Shown: piece after piece, positions 63,576 to 64,000 of the stretch
Layout of the letters: every line of letters begins with the position of its first letter
Position numbering within the stretch: the stretch's first letter is position 1
Source: Candidatus Methanoperedens sp.
GTDB lineage: Archaea; Halobacteriota; Methanosarcinia; Methanosarcinales; Methanoperedenaceae
DNA length: 64,000 bases
Direction of reading: 5' to 3'
Assembly (NCBI GenBank): GCA_012026795.1
Contig: VEPM01000008.1
Coordinates: 100,099-164,098 of the forward strand
Notes under the pieces: model-generated
What the model saw: the letters and a program-made list of their open reading frames with translations, nothing else
Databases searched by the model: none
Told to the model about the DNA's origin: nothing
Made by a program: the position numbers and the translations under genes

Positions 63576-64000
63576 TCATGCTATAATCATTTTACTTGAA
63601 GATTTGTTAACCTTTTTGCGAGTAGCTATTTTATATCTTCTTAAATCGAAGTATTCCTTATCAAGATAGGGGTTCATACCCATTTTTAAATTGGGATGCC
63701 TAACAATCTTTGTATCTGAAAAGGATTTAAGTATATTCCCTTCTTTTGAAAACATCCATTCTCTCAATCCTGTTTTATGCCAATATTTATCGGCAATCCA
63801 CGATTTGGATTTGTCGGGGTGTCTTCTTTTAGCCCATCTCCAAAGCATACCCCACAATCTATTATCCAGATTGCTGAATATATCTTTAGATACCACTGAT
63901 TGATGATAGTTCGACCAGCCAGTGATGATAGGATTAAGTATGGAAATTAGTTCTTCCTGTTTCCATGCTTTTCCACGTTTGATAATATCACTTATCTTCC
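63576..64000 (-). CDS. Group II intron maturase/reverse transcriptase, C-terminal part (partial)
   Basis: The frame is open to the window end. Upstream codons read ISDIIKRGKAWKQEELISIL, then NPIITGWSNYHQSVV and the group II maturase X-domain signature LWGMLWRWAKRRHPDKS, then WIADKYW. The conserved GIIM block and the adjacent domain V identify an intron-encoded protein that splices and mobilises the intron. The reverse-transcriptase core with its YADD-type motif would be beyond base 64000. Confidence 0.88.
   Translation of the reverse strand, partial: KISDIIKRGKAWKQEELISILNPIITGWSNYHQSVVSKDIFSNLDNRLWGMLWRWAKRRHPDKSKSWIADKYWHKTGLREWMFSKEGNILKSFSDTKIVRHPNLKMGMNPYLDKEYFDLRRYKIATRKKVNKSSSKMIIA

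Larger units (their letters stand above)
63430..64000 (-). mobile_element. Group II intron, 3' part
   Basis: Minus-strand order: the maturase ORF (C-terminal end at 63576), a spacer of ~75 bases, domain V (63499-63466) and a domain VI-like hairpin GGGAGAGCGA-GTAA-TCGCTCT near 63455-63438. The intron 3' end should be about 63430. The 5' part lies beyond base 64000. Confidence 0.75.

Overview
This window is archaeal and points to a Methanosarcinales-type euryarchaeon, most plausibly an ANME-2d / Methanoperedens-like organism. The archaeal evidence is direct: a group II chaperonin (thermosome), fibrillarin FlpA, Nob1, archaeal-type ProRS, TATA-type promoters and archaeosortase sorting. The lineage guess is inference. 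It rests on a two-domain S-layer protein of the Methanosarcina type, multihaem cytochromes c next to an NrfD/Fe-S pair, a PhaE-like protein, homoaconitase-like proteins and a DUF1616 protein. Base composition is moderate (about 40% GC by eye), with AT-richer patches that look acquired (OLD nuclease at 21.4-23.3 kb, PIN pair at 7.7-8.5 kb, small-gene cluster and group II intron at 62.5-64 kb).

Layout. 0-7.5 kb: end of a trehalose-6-phosphate synthase/phosphatase, an overlapping MFS transporter, two GT4 glycosyltransferases and a P-type ATPase. 7.7-15.1 kb: a PIN-domain pair, an isopropylmalate/homoisocitrate-type dehydrogenase, an 86-nt palindrome, FlpA, a CcmC-like membrane protein, ProRS, a split lipoate ligase and an SDR. 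15.2-20 kb (minus): two multihaem cytochromes, a Tat Fe-S protein and an NrfD membrane subunit, then ferredoxin-asd. 20-28.6 kb: aminotransferase, OLD nuclease, HisH, a PurM-like protein, an MFS transporter, and the two subunits of a homoaconitase/isopropylmalate isomerase. 28.6-34.5 kb: S-layer protein, a TusA/three-DsrE sulfur-relay cluster, the PhaE-like repeat protein and small genes.

34.6-40.8 kb is a biotin locus: bioB-bioW-bioU?-bioF-bioD on the minus strand and bioY facing it. No BioA is present. Its place is taken by a Rossmann-fold protein that fits the single-turnover lysine-donor enzyme BioU. Both transcription units carry the same BirA-like operator, TTGTNNAC-N15-GTTGACAA, at the core promoter. 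40.8-51.6 kb holds housekeeping genes (M28 peptidase, Nob1, DUF362, MscS, lipoprotein, tRNA-Gln, AAA ATPase, core-MetE-like protein, thermosome).

51.7-62.3 kb is devoted to the cell envelope: UDP-GlcNAc 2-epimerase behind a possible leader peptide, DUF1616 protein, a coupled CPBP protease / deacetylase / GT4 operon, and a four-gene translationally coupled operon. That operon ends in an archaeosortase and includes a surface protein with five exact 321-nt repeats and a PEF-type C-terminal sorting signal. A GT2 follows. The window closes with a DUF4258/DUF2283/antitoxin-like cluster and the 3' end of a group II intron (domain V plus maturase) that continues past base 64000.
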